From assembly GCA_020724225.1 (NCBI GenBank), contig DYHI01000008.1, positions 1 to 38,966 on the forward strand: a stretch of 38,966 nucleotides of DNA, written 5' to 3'. Positions 20,172 to 31,506 of this stretch are shown here, one piece after another (position 1 is the stretch's first letter; each line of letters opens with the position of its first letter). The stretch comes from Candidatus Altimarinus sp. (GTDB lineage Bacteria > Patescibacteriota > Gracilibacteria > BD1-5 > UBA6164). Below the pieces are notes generated by a model. The model was not told the DNA's origin and made no database searches. It was given only the letters and a program-made list of their open reading frames with translations. Both the position numbers and the translations under genes were made by a program.

Positions 20172-21335
20172 ATGTTTGAATATAAATTATTAGCAAAAAA
20201 CTGAAAAGCAAAAGCAGGAGTTTTTAATACGGCACATTGAAGTATTGAAACCCCTATTTTTATGCCTGTTTGAACAAAGTCTACAGTAAAAGCAATCACA
20301 AAGGAAGATCTGGAAAGTATGTGAGCACAAATTATATTAAATAATACATATCATTTATATCTTAGACCATGAGATGATATAGTTAAGCATTTTTGATGAG
20401 TACATAAATTTCAAAATTATGATAAACCTATTTTAACTGATAGTTGATGATTTCAAGTATTTTCATTAGGACAATGAATGAGAGAAAATTGAAAAAGTTT
20501 AGTTAAAATAACTGAAGATTGAGTTTATTTTAGAAGTTATATTGATTGAAGTAAACATTTTTTTACTCCTGAAAAAGTAATGGATATACAAGATAATCTA
20601 TGAGCTGATATAATTATGGCTTTTGACGAATGTGCACATTGAGATAGTACAAAAGAATATGCTAGAAAAGCTATGGAGAGAACTCATAGATGGGCGATAA
20701 GAAGCAAAGAACAATATTTGAAAAATAATGCAAAAAGAATAAAAAATTGAGATTATCCTCAGGCTCTATTCCCTATTATTCAGTGAGTAATTTATGATGA
20801 TTTAAGAATTGAATCAACAAACTTCATAAAAAATCTTGATTTACCTTGAATTGCAATAGGTTGACTATCAGTTTGAGAAAGCAAAGAAGATATGTATAGA
20901 ATACTCGATGTTGTATCTGATAACTTAGCTGATATTGAAAAGCCAATTTACTTGATGTGAGTCTGAACTCCAGAAGATTTAATAGAATGAATATATAGAT
21001 GAGTTGATATGTTTGACTGTGTATTACCTACTCGTGTATGAAGACATTGACTTGCATTTTCAACATATGGAAATGTAAAAATAAAAAATGAAAAATATAA
21101 ACTAAGTAAAGAAAAACTTGATCCAAACTGTGATTGTAAGGTTTGTAGAAATTATACTTTATGATATCTTAGACATCTTATATTAGAAGATGAGATTTTA
21201 TGAATGCATCTTTTGTCTTATCATAATCTTTACTTTTTAATAAGTCTAGCAAAAAAATCTAGACTTGCAATAATTGATTGAAAATTCGAAGAATTTAGAG
21301 CAGATTTTTGGAAAAAGTATAATAGTAAAAAATAA
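20172..21335 (+). CDS. tgt: tRNA-guanine transglycosylase
   Basis: 387 aa, usual length. Tgt swaps guanine 34 of Asp, Asn, His and Tyr tRNAs for preQ1 as part of queuosine synthesis. Seen: PIFMPVGTKSTVKAI, ILNNTYHLYLRPG, the active-site LTDSGGFQVFSLG, MAFDECAHG, IIQGVIYDDLR, GIAIGGLSVGES, the loop VLPTRVGRHG (usually LPTRNARNG) and the zinc site CDCKVC followed by YLRHL and LLSYHNLYF. The conserved Arg in LPTR is CGT. Many invariant glycines, including both of DSGGFQ, are TGA. No other queuosine genes are in the window, so preQ1 may be salvaged or made elsewhere. Confidence 0.96.
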
Positions 21336-21395
21336 TTTTGATTTTTGTAAATATATTAATATACTATAACTTATTATTATATTATTAATATATTT

Positions 21396-21764
21396 ATGTG
21401 AAATGAATCTTTATCGGTTGATGTAAAGTTAAGAGATTGATTAAATATCTGAGATTCATTAAAAGATAATTTTTCATTTGATTTATCAAATGCATCAGAT
21501 GATGTAAAAAATGCAATTGATATGATTTTATCAAATGATAATACACATGATATAATTGATCAAATTGAATTTGTTATTTCAAGCGTAATTCAAATATTAT
21601 CTGAGTCATATTGATATGATAATGAAATAGAGGTTAAAAAAATAACATTTAAATTAGGAAATAAAGAAAAAAGTATAAAAGTATGAGAATGAAATTTATT
21701 TTCTGATTTTATCGATAAATTTTTCAAGAAAAAAAAGAAAAAACATAAAAAATGAGAGAAATAA
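21396..21764 (+). CDS. Small hypothetical protein with Lys-rich tail
   Basis: 122 aa. I do not recognise it. The start is Met-TGA(Gly)-Asn-Glu. Residues 1-75 are acidic with amphipathic helices (DDVKNAIDMILSNDN, IIDQIEFVISSVIQIL). Then comes a short beta-like part (EIEVKKITFKLGNKEKSIKV) and a strongly basic end (KFFKKKKKKHKKGEK) that could bind nucleic acid or membrane lipid. No signal peptide or span. The stop codon lies in the loop of a strong terminator, which supports this reading frame. It stands 60 bases after tgt, which has no terminator, so it is probably in the same transcript. Confidence 0.7.
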
Positions 21765-21783
21765 TTTTCTCTCATTTTTTATG
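21744..21783. terminator. Bidirectional terminator
   Basis: Nearly perfect stem of about 18 bp (core AAAAAATGAGAGAAA paired with TTTCTCTCATTTTTT) with the stop codon TAA of the small protein in the loop. It faces the 3' end of the convergent lipoprotein gene. Confidence 0.9.
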
Positions 21784-21786
21784 TTT

Positions 21787-23097
21787 TTAGTAAGCACTTA
21801 TTGAGTCAGTATCACAATTTGCAGGGTCATCAAAACATTTTTCAAGAGAAGTTGATCTTTCTGCTCTTTTTTTTGCAAGTTTTATAACAGTATCAAATGT
21901 TTCTTTACTTACTTTTGACATAGTACTTCAAAATACAGGAACATATTCAAGAGTATATTCTAGTCATTTATCAAGTAAAACTGCTCATTTTAATACATTT
22001 GCTTTTCATTGATCAATTTTTCATTGAGCAAGCATTTTATTTACCTCATCGACTTTGTTATATATTCACATGACTTCATCATAAGTTTTTTTTAATTTAT
22101 TGTATTTTTCCATTGCATCTTCATACATTTTTGATCATTTTTCATATTTTTCCATTGCCCATTCATAGTTTTTTAGAGTCCATTTAAGTTTTTCTCAACC
22201 ATTTTCTTCTATCCATTTTTTTGCATTATCTCACATCTTTTCAATTATCTCATCTTGCTTATTATTAACAAGTCATTCAAGTTGTTCTTTTATTGTATCT
22301 GTTAATTGATTTGCTTCTTCATCAAGCCTTTTTAAAGTTTTTTGTTTTTCAGTTACTTCTTCTAGTTTTTCTAACATCTTATTTATATTTGTTTCTCACT
22401 GTCTGTATGCTGTAAATTCTTTTGAGATAGCTGACTTTACATCATCATCATCTATATCAGCCATTACAGATTCTCTTTTTTCTTTGAAATAATTTGTTTT
22501 GTCTGAATCAGACATCATCTCGTATGTTGTTTGTTTAAGATTTTGAAGTTTTTGTAATTCTTTTTGTAGATCTTTATCTTTTGGATTATTTTTTAACTCT
22601 TCAATTAAATTATCAATTTTTTCATCATTTGATTTTATTTTTGATATATTAGCTAATTTTGTTTTACAATCATTATATTGAGATTGATATCAAGATGGGA
22701 ATTTTTCGAGTTTTTTACATCAGCTTATATCATCATCACTTATTGCTTTATCAAGTATTTTTTGTCAAACAGAATTTATACACTCATCTTGTGTATATGA
22801 CATTGCTCATCATTTTATATTTTTGCAAATATTATAGTCCCCTTTATTTATAGCTACTTGAAGATAACATTTATCTCTTGGTGGATTTGATCAAATATCT
22901 TTAAATTTTGTTCACTTTATACTTTCACATTTACTTGGGCTTCAAGATTGAACTGCAATAAATTGTGTACAATGATCTGTATCAGGAGCATAAGTACAAA
23001 CCATATTACCAGCAAACGAAAATATTCAATCCCAATTACATGAACTAAGCACAAATGGTAAACTTACCATTAAAATTATATTAATTATTTTTTTCAT
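21787..23097 (-). CDS. Predicted lipoprotein, Cys-rich N-terminal part and long coiled coil
   Basis: 436 aa. MKKIINIILMVSLPFVLSSC is a lipoprotein signal with lipobox LSSC, so the mature protein should be anchored by lipidated Cys20 on the outer face of the membrane. Residues 30-150 hold about ten Cys in pairs (CTYAPDTDHC, CESIKG, CYLQ, CKNIK), probably disulfides. Residues about 160-400 are Glu/Lys-rich helices and coiled coil with spaced WTLKNYEWAMEKYEKGSK-like repeats. The end has CFDDPANCDTD. I do not recognise the family. Its ATG lies inside the 3' end of the upstream membrane-protein gene (17-base overlap), so the two are translationally coupled and may work together. Confidence 0.85.
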
Positions 23098-23671
23098 TTT
23101 CTTTTTTGTTAGAAAATAAACTTCTAAAAATTTGTATTTTTACCGTAGAGATAATTATAACTAAAAAATAGAAACTTATAAGAGTTATCGGATGACCTAA
23201 AAACTGGACCATTAATACTCAGGTTTCAGTAAATCTTGGTTCCCAATAAAGAAAATTTAATCAAAGCATAAAGACTAATAAATATCACAGTATTAAACTA
23301 ACTACATTTAAAAATTTATATTTTCATAGTCATATTATAAATTTAAATCAATAAAGAATAAAAATTATTATCATAGCTAATAATCAAACAATAATTCATA
23401 AATATTTACCATATTTATTTATGAAATTGTATGTTTTACTTCAATTTTGAAGTGTAATTGTTGTATTTATTTTTTCATCATCATTTTTTGGAACTATTTT
23501 GTCAAAAATAATTTTTTCTATATGTGTTTTACATAGTTCTTGTTTAGAATTATCACTTGCACAAATTATTAAATTATCGTGGTTAATTAATACATACAGA
23601 AAAGATAATATAGAAAACACTAAAAATAGTATAATATTTACATACCATTTATTTAGAATACAGTTTTTCAT
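23081..23671 (-). CDS. Four-span membrane protein of unknown function
   Basis: 196 aa. A hydrophobic span at residues 10-30 (IILFLVFSILSFLYVLI) is followed by a polar, likely extracytoplasmic part of about 60 residues with a Cys pair (CASDNSKQELC), then three further spans (IIVGLLAMIIIFILYGF; VVSLILGYLLVFMLGL; PITLISFYFLVIIISTV) and a Lys/Asn-rich cytoplasmic end. No family recognised. It overlaps the start of the downstream lipoprotein gene, suggesting one operon and perhaps one membrane complex. The start is the first ATG after an AT-rich leader. Confidence 0.78.
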
Positions 23672-23848
23672 AGTGAAATAATTAGAGGATAAATTATAGA
23701 TTGGTTAGAAAGTAAACTTATATAATATAGACCATTTTTTGAAAAAAGAAAGTTTTTTTATAGATTTTTATAATATAGTCTGAAAAATTATATTTGACAA
23801 TATGAAATTATTATTTATTATATCTACCAATAAATTTAAAAAAATATT
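23672..23848. promoter_or_regulatory. Divergent promoter region, membrane protein and SpoT-like gene
   Basis: 177 AT-rich bases. TTTTGAAAAAAGAAAGTTT at 23737-23755 is identical to the block before the PilV-like gene. TATAAT boxes occur at 23720-23725 and 23769-23774. No gene is seen. Confidence 0.45.
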
Positions 23849-25018
23849 ATGTCAAATAATTGAATCAATCAAATTAATTTTTATTCTAAAGATAAATACA
23901 TGAATTCTATTTGAGAATTTCGTGATATTTATTGAAAAAAGAAATTATCACCTGAAAGACATATAGAAGTTATGTGGAACGAAGCAAGAAAACAAATTTT
24001 TTGAGAAAATACAATATCATTAAGAGAAAAAAAATTACTTCAAAAATTCTTATGAACATATTGAATGACAAAATCATTATTTCAAGAAAGTTCAAGAAAT
24101 AGTTGAGAAAGATATTTTGATCATTTGCTTAGAGTTGCATATAGTATATTGTATAAATCAAATAAACCAACATTGAGAAAATTTTTGATTGCTATGCGGC
24201 ATGATTGAATAGAAGATACAAATAAAGATTTTATATGACTAGCACAAGATATATGAGAAGATATATCGCTATGAGTATTGCTAATAAGTAAACCGCCTTT
24301 TGCTGATTTTATAGATAATGAAACAGATAAAAATGATTTTAATACAGTTAAGTCAAGTTGAATTTTAAATAGAAAATGAACACTAAGAGATAGTTTTAAG
24401 GTAAAACTTAAATGATGAGAAAAACTTAGAAATAGAGAAAAAAATGCTTTAAAAATATATAATCAACTTGAATTAAAATATAAATGAGTTAGAAATGATG
24501 TATATTTTTCTCATATGAGTAACTTATATGCATTTTTTACTCATGCAAGGAAATTGATATCAAAACATAAAATACATATAGAAGTTCCAATTGAAATTTC
24601 AGATGAAAATGAAGCTTTCGAAAGAGAAAATATTATAAATCAAATTTGTTATGATGCATTAGAAGTTAAATTTTTTGATAGAATAGATAATTTATCAACA
24701 ACTGAAGTTTATTGAAATTTTAATGAATCAAATATAAGAAAAGCAAAGAGAAAAATAGAAGAAACAAAAAAATATTTTTATTGAATCTCAATTGAATTTG
24801 ATGAAATTCATTGAACAAATTTTTTTGAACAAATTGTAAATCAAGTAGAATCATTAGAAAAATATATTGCAGATGCTTCATATAGAAATGTAATTGATGA
24901 AAGTAGAAATAAAATTAAAAAAATAATTGAAAGTATGAGTATTTCTGATGATGAAAATCCTTTTCCACATACACTACCTAGATATGCACATTTAGTTTCT
25001 CCTTGATTAATAATATAA
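23849..25018 (+). CDS. SpoT-like HD hydrolase domain protein (possible small alarmone hydrolase)
   Basis: 389 aa, cytoplasmic. The pattern of RelA/SpoT-type (p)ppGpp hydrolase domains is visible: FDHLLRVAYSILY (metal His, about residue 91), a HDGIEDT segment (His118-Asp119 and the Glu-Asp pair) and, much later, VKFFDRIDNLST, matching the family K-x2-DR-x2-N segment with its catalytic Asp and Asn. The synthetase, TGS and ACT domains are absent. Between the HDGIEDT helix and the last motif there are about 150 residues rather than the usual 60-70, so it is enlarged. Residue 117, next to the HD pair, is one of the rare CGG codons. Known single-domain hydrolases of this type break down ppGpp; that role is inferred. 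It is transcribed alone and ends in a strong terminator. Confidence 0.72.
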
Positions 25019-25050
25019 AAAGCTAAATTCAATTGAATTTAGCTTTTTAT
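25017..25050. terminator. Bidirectional terminator
   Basis: Perfect 32-bp palindrome with 16-base arms (AAAAAGCTAAATTCAA and its complement) between convergent genes, with A and T runs at the ends. Confidence 0.9.
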
Positions 25051-25051
25051 A

Positions 25052-28000
25052 TTATTCTTTTATCTTAAATAGAGCTTTATATCATGCAGGGATTTTACTA
25101 TACATATATCTATATTTTTCTTCTTCATTTGCAAAATTTTTCTCTTGTAATTCTTTTTTAATTCATTGTAGATAATTGAATTCTCATTCGTTAATCAAAT
25201 CATTTGCAATCAAATAATTTATCACATCATAACATTTTATCAATTTTTCTCATCTGTTTATTTTTTTATCATCTTTATCGTAGCTTTCAAAGTTTACTCA
25301 TGCAAGTCTTACATAGTTTTCTAAATCTAGATCAGTTTTATTTGATTTATTGTAAAGCTCAATTGCTGTTTTTAAACATATACTATCACTTTCAATTAGT
25401 TCTAACCTAGGAGAAGTATAGATTTTAAGTAAATTTTCAAATCTATTTGTTAGTTCATGTTTTGGATCTTGATCAATTGTAGGGGTATTTAGATCCATTA
25501 AGATATACTTTGTTCATATTGTTTTAAATCTATCAACCATTTTATCTATATTTTCATCATATATGTAATCTTGAAAAGAAAATATAAGAGAATCTTCGAT
25601 TAATCTTGTATTGTTTTTTATTATAAAATATCTTAAAAATGTTCACATTCTATATACAACTGCATCACTATTAAATTCTTCATTTGGAGATTTTATTTCT
25701 CTATATATATTTGTTCTTATAGTTGATAATTTGTTAATCATATTTTTACTATCGAGTGGTTTCATATTTTTTCTGATTTCTTGTGAATTTACAAAAAATG
25801 TAAGTATATCATTTAATCAGTTAATATTATTTATTTGTTCAACTGCTTGTCAAAACTCTTTAGGATAATTATTCATAGAAAAGAAATCATATACTTCTTT
25901 TTTATATTTTGTTAGAAATTCTTTTTTCTTTTCATCTTTTATATTTAATTCAAAAAGTACTTTTAAGTAATCAGCATGATAAGCAAATATTGCATCATCA
26001 GAATTTACTATTCAAGATTTATAATGCATATAACTATCCTCTTTAAAATTCGCATATATATGAGGTATACTTGATTTTAAAAAGTAGATTGAAATAATAA
26101 TAAAAATTATAAAAAAGTTAATTGCTTTCAACATATAAAAATTATCGTTATTATCTATTTCTTTATCTTCTTTTGTAACATAATGTAATCAAATTCATAT
26201 AAATATCAAAAATGCAAAATACATTGTTATACCATACCAAACAATACCAAATGCTGCGATATTCCATAAAAATACATAAAATGTAGTAAATACAAGGTTT
26301 ATAATAAATAATTTTAACATCTTATCATTTCTCCAATCTAAAGCAAATTTAAAAAATCATAATGTAGCTAAAAATCATCAAAGGATAAAAACATATCATA
26401 ATGGTAGTTCTATATTATTCACTACTCAAGTTAAAACTTCTTTTGTTCAAGGAAATGAAAAATAAAGTATTTCTAGTATCAAAACTAGATATATAGGGAT
26501 ATAAAACCATTTATTTCTAAGAGGTAAAAATAAAAGTAAAACAGGAAGTAATGCAAAAAATATATATGTTATATCAGTATATTCCCCTCTTTGATTTGTT
26601 TGCATTGTCAAATTATATGGAAGTTTCAGATAATTATTAATTCACTTTTCATAACCAAAATATCTTCACATATCTGCATTTGCAGCTTGTCAATTTTCAT
26701 CTAGATTTTGTCTAGACTTAATTATTTCATCTATCTTTTTTAGTTCATCACTTGAATGAATTTTACTATAATCTGCTTTATAATATTCTGCTTTTCATCC
26801 AAGTATAGATCAAACAGATATGTTACTAATTCATGCTTCAGATATATTTTTTGTAAACCAAGGAATAAGTGCTATAAAAACTCATAATAAAAATATACCT
26901 AAAATAGAAAAAGTTTTTATGAAATATTCTCTATTATGTTTTACATAAGTATAAGCAATTAAAGTAGCTCAAATTAAAAATGATATAATAGAAAAATAGT
27001 TTACAAATTCTATATCATTTTTCGGATAAACTACATTCATCATTGACCATAAATCTAGTTTAGTAAAAACAGAAAAATAAATTGCTAAGTATCATAAAAA
27101 TGCTAGTATTCATATTCTATTAAATATAATTATTCAAATAATTGCTGATATAAGCATCAATGTAGTCATCTTGATTGCAAATGCAAATCATACGATTATT
27201 CAAGCTATAAATATATAGAAAAAATCTTCTTTTTTGAAAAATTCTTTTTTTGCAATAAAACTTTTTATTTTATCAATTATTCATTCATCTTTAGTTTCTT
27301 CTCATACAAATTCTTCCTTTTTTACAAATATATAATAAATCATATAAAGAGCTATAACACTCATAGAAAAAAGTCATATATCTAGTTTCATATCTTTACC
27401 AAGTTGAAATATAACCATCGGCATAGATATAAAAATAGTTGTTAGAAGTAGAGGTATGTTTATAAATTCATTTTTATTGTTAAAAAAACTTTTACTAGCT
27501 AAATATATAACAAATGCAGCTAAAAATCATGAGAAAGTATTTAGGTAAAATGCTTGAGTCATAGATCCAAAAAGGTATCAAACTCAAGTGTATAATTCCC
27601 ATGCTTGCATTCATCATAGAGAAACTATTTGTCATGCTGCTGCAAATAAATTTGGAGTGTTCATATACGATCATAAATCATCCCACCCTATTGGAAATGG
27701 TCTAAAAACAAGTATGAGATTTGTAGCAATAAGTGCAGTAAGTATTACAAATAAAAACTCAGATGTATATAGATTTATATCTTTTTCAATTGTAATTTTT
27801 TTACTAAAAAATCATGAGAAAAGAGAAAATATTTCTTTATATGAAAATCATATAAATCAAGCAATTATTATAAAAAATGTGAAAAGATTATAAAATCAGA
27901 AAAATCATGCTATATAAAAAAGAGCTATAAAAGAAAAAAATCAAAATCAAATAGATGATAAAGTTTTAAAAATAGTTTCTTCCTTTATAAATCAGTTTAC

Positions 28001-28399
28001 ATAGGATAAAACTTTATATCAAAATCAGTATGATGCAATAAATATTATGATAGGCAGAATTAAAAATCAAATTATTTTCATAAATAATCAAATTCCCTGA
28101 GTTCAAGAAAATCATTCTTTTGTAGCAAAATAGACTATACAAAGTAAAAATAGATTGAGTAGTCAGTATCAAAGTATAGATGTATATGATATTTCTACTT
28201 TTGTATCTTCTGGATTATTAAATACAAAATAACTCAAAACTTTGTACAATGAGTAGATAATAAATAAAGGAATAATGTAATAGAGAAGTTGAGTTCATGG
28301 ATATGTTTCATTATGAAATGAAAATAAACTATAGTAACTATATATAGTAAAAAATCAAAATATAGCAAGGGTAACAAGCTTTGTTATGTAGGAAATCAT
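25052..28399 (-). CDS. Large multi-span membrane protein, GT-C glycosyltransferase-like
   Basis: 1115 aa. Roughly the first 840 residues are hydrophobic spans separated by short loops. Between early spans there is an extracytoplasmic loop with FRPFPIGWDDLGSYMN; an acidic DD pair at this place resembles the catalytic loop of GT-C enzymes that transfer sugars from lipid carriers. A second long loop (LGGKAEYYKADYSKIHSSDE and following) lies near residue 590. The last 270 residues are soluble with TKYILMDLNTPTID, RFENLLKIYTSP, ELIESDSICLKTAIELY and a helical tail. No exact family is recognised, and the enzymatic role is inferred from build and from the polysaccharide cluster that follows on the other strand. 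The start ATG (MISYITKLVTLA) is preceded at once by an in-frame stop. Confidence 0.8.
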
Positions 28400-28561
28400 A
28401 AATATTTAATTAATAGTTAATAATTAATAGTTAATAATTAAGGATTTTCCCTTAAAATTAAAAATATGTTTGATTATAAAAAAATTACAATAAAATACAA
28501 GTAAAAATAGTATTCTTATTCTAACTCTAAACTATAAACTATAAACTCTAATCTTAAACCT
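28400..28561. promoter_or_regulatory. Divergent region with AT-rich tandem repeats before the flippase gene
   Basis: At 28407-28441 TTAATAGTTAATAATTAATAG-like units are repeated; at 28519-28560 CTAAACTATAAACTATAAAC-like units match the tract before pth. Promoters for both divergent genes must lie here, but I cannot name the boxes with confidence. Confidence 0.45.
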
Positions 28562-30082
28562 ATGATTGAACAACACGGAAGCTTGGCTGAGAAATTTATA
28601 AAAAAATGATTTTGGTTATATTTGTTTAGCTTTATTATTGCTCCACTATGATATATAATCAAGATTATTTTATCTACAGATTTATCAGTATCTGAAGTTT
28701 GAATAATTTATTGAGTTATTAGTTTAATTGTTCTTATTTCAGCTTATCATGATTTATGAGTTACTGAGAGTATAAATTATTTTGTTCCTAAATTCATATC
28801 TGAAAATAGATATGATAAAGTAAAATTTTTGCTTAGTTATTGAATACTCATACAGATTATATCATGAGTATTAATTACTTCATTTTTCTTTTTTTGAGCT
28901 GATTACCTTGCTTTAAATTATTTCAAATCGCCAGAGGCAATTGAGATAATAAAAATATTTGCTTTTTTCTTCTTGATTATCAATTTTTTTCAGATAATCA
29001 CAACTTTTTTCATGTCTGTTCAAAACACATTTTATACCAAAATAATAGATTTTATAAGAATGTGATTCACTCTTTTAACTACTGCTTTGCTCTTTGTTTT
29101 AGATTATTGAAATTTAGTTACTTATTCATATGCATGGTTATTTTGACTTATCATTGCGACAATTATTTCTATCATAATATTTTATAAAAAATACTATAAT
29201 CAATACTTTAGATGAGTTTCATATAGTTTAGATAAAAATTTATTTAAAGAGATTATTAAATACTCATTACTTGTATTTTTATCTGCACAAGCTGCTACTA
29301 TTTTGTGACAAATAGATATGCAGATGATTATTCTTATGATATGAACTGAGGCAGCTTGATACTATACAAATTATTTAAGTATTATATGAATACCATTTAT
29401 GATTATTTGACCTATTTTTTGATTTCTATTTCCTGTTATCTCTGAATTGTATGGAAAAAAAGATATTGCAAAAATCAGACTTATAAAAACAATTTTCAAT
29501 AAAAATTTCTTAAGTATCTGATTATCGATTAATATTTTATTCTTTGTATTTGCTACAACTATTGCATATATACTTTTTGGTGAAAAATTTATGATGTCTT
29601 GAGTTATATTACAGTATTCTGTTTTATTTTTATTATTTAACTATTTATTGCATATAAATTTTCAGATCATGTCTGGAATATGAAAAGTTAGTTATAAATT
29701 TAAAATTATGCTAATTTGAATAGTTGCAAATGTAATAATGAATTATTTTTTAATAAAATCTATTTGAGTTGTTTGAGCATCGCTAGCAACTTGAATTTGA
29801 TGGTTAATTATATATGTATTGTCTGAAATATTTTTATGAAAAGAATATAGAGTAAAATTTGAATTTTTAAGTTTTGCAAAAAATCTTTTTATATTTTCTA
29901 TTTTGTGATTGATTAGTTTTTACTATATATTGCCAAATTTTGATTGATTATCTAGGATTAATTCAATGTTATTTTTGATACTTATTAGCTTGTTATATAT
30001 GGTTATTTTTGTATTAACAAATTTTTCTGAGATGAAAAAGTTTGTGTATGAAATAAAAATGGTTAAAAAAAGTTTGAAATAA
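28562..30082 (+). CDS. Oligosaccharide flippase (Wzx/MATE-like)
   Basis: 506 aa with about 12-14 hydrophobic spans. Members of the polysaccharide transporter family flip lipid-linked sugar units across the cytoplasmic membrane. Typical points are the N-terminal SLAEKFIKKGFWLYLFS, EVGIIYGVISLIVLIS, HDLGVTESINYFVPK, ILGQIDMQMIILMIGT with AAGYYTNYLSI, and FPVISELYGKKD. The glycines of span turns are mostly TGA. It opens the rightward polysaccharide operon: ugd starts 42 bases later. The substrate is unknown, but uronic acid-containing units are likely given the two dehydrogenases downstream. Confidence 0.9.
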
Positions 30083-30124
30083 TTAAAATATTTGTAAACT
30101 TCATATATAATATTAATTTTTATT

Positions 30125-31441
30125 ATGAAAATATCTGTAATTTGAACTTGATATATATGATTGATTCAATCAGTTTGACTTGCAAAGTTATGATTTAAAG
30201 TAACTTCTTTAGATGTGTTTCAAGATAAAATAGATAAGCTTAAGGATTGAATTCCAACTATTTATGAAGATTGACTTGAAGAAGTTTTAAAAGAGACATT
30301 ATCAAACATAAATTTTACAACAAATAAAAAAGAAATCATCTGAAGTGATATAATTTTTCTTTGTGTTTGAACTCCACAAGACGATGAATGAAAAACAGAC
30401 TTATGATATATTTATGGTGCTATTGATGATATAAAGCCATTGCTTAATTGAAATGAAATAATAGTAGTTAAATCAACTGTTCCAGTATGAACAAATGAAA
30501 GTATTTACAATATGCTTTGATGAAAAAATTCTGTTGTTTCAAATCCTGAATTTTTAAGAGAGTGAGTTGCAATAGATGATTTTTTTAATCCTGATAGAAT
30601 TGTTTTAGGATTTAAAAATGATGAGAAAATAGAAGTTAAAGATAAGATATTTTTACTTTATGAGTATTTTAAAAATAAAAATATACCATTAATAGAAACA
30701 AATTGGCAAACAGCTGAACTTATAAAGTATAGTGCTAATAGTTTTTTAGCAACTAAAATCAGTTTCATAAATGAGATTGCAAAGCTTGCTGATAGTGTAT
30801 GAGCTAATGTAAAAGATATAGCAAAATCTATAGGTATAGATAGTAGAATCTGACAAAAGTTTTTAAATGCTTGAATATGATACGGTTGATCTTGCTTCCC
30901 TAAAGATGTAAAATCATTGATTCATCAATTTAAAGAACATCAATTAACTTGAGAAATAATTACAAAGGTTGACTTCGTTAATCATACACAAACAGATTAT
31001 TTTTTGGATAAGATTTTTAAAAAATATAAAAACTACTTACACTGAAAAACTATTTGAGTTTTGTGAGTAGCATTTAAACCTGATACTGATGATTTGAGAG
31101 AGTCAAAATGACTTGAAATAATTAAAAAGCTATTATATGCTTGAGCTAAATTAAAAATTTATGATTACAATGAAAAAGCATTAGAAAATTTTAAAAGATA
31201 CTATGAATGATTGATGCTTTCAAATAGTAGATGATTCTTCCCTATCACTATCTGAAAAGATTTTTCAGATATATGTGATAATGCTGATTTTTTGGTTGTA
31301 ACTTTGGAAGATACAAGGATAACAAAAGAAGATTTTGCAAAAATAAGATTAAAAGATAATATTATTTTTGATTGAAAAAATATACTTGATAAAAATAGAA
31401 TAAAAAAATTAGGTATTGATTATATTTGAGTTTGATATTAA
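30125..31441 (+). CDS. ugd: UDP-glucose 6-dehydrogenase
   Basis: 438 aa. It oxidises UDP-glucose to UDP-glucuronate with two NAD+ in the cytoplasm. Seen: Rossmann start [89 protein letters not shown], the catalytic-Cys segment GYGGSCFPKD and the second domain LGVAFKPDTDDLRESK. Length is normal. Its last 116 bases are present a second time at 32812-32927, behind an inserted toxin-antitoxin pair, which suggests that DNA entered exactly at the gene's 3' end while leaving a complete gene. Confidence 0.95.
31326..31441. repeat. 116-bp direct repeat, copy 1 (3' end of ugd)
   Basis: It matches 32812-32927 with three mismatches: one T/A, and TGA here versus GGG there at a Gly codon. Both copies end at the ugd stop codon. 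Confidence 0.95.
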
Positions 31442-31448
31442 AAAAAAT

Positions 31449-31476
31449 TTGCATTTAAATATAAAAATGATATACT
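31449..31476 (+). promoter_or_regulatory. Promoter of the AbiE-type pair
   Basis: TTGCAT (31449-31454) and TATACT (31471-31476) with a 16-base spacer, 31 bases before the antitoxin start. The palindrome ATATAC-A-GTATAT (31496-31508) overlaps the start codon and could be an operator for self-repression, as known for AbiEi; this is inferred. Confidence 0.55.
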
Positions 31477-31506
31477 AGATATGTGATATTATAATATATA
31501 CAGTAT

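Noticed and set aside
24515-24715. Separate 66-codon gene
   Set aside because: It is an internal piece of the SpoT-like gene in the same frame, bounded by TGA codons.
27588-27893. Plus-strand 101-codon frame
   Set aside because: Opposite the GT-C-like gene; hydrophobic codon bias of the real gene explains the open frame.
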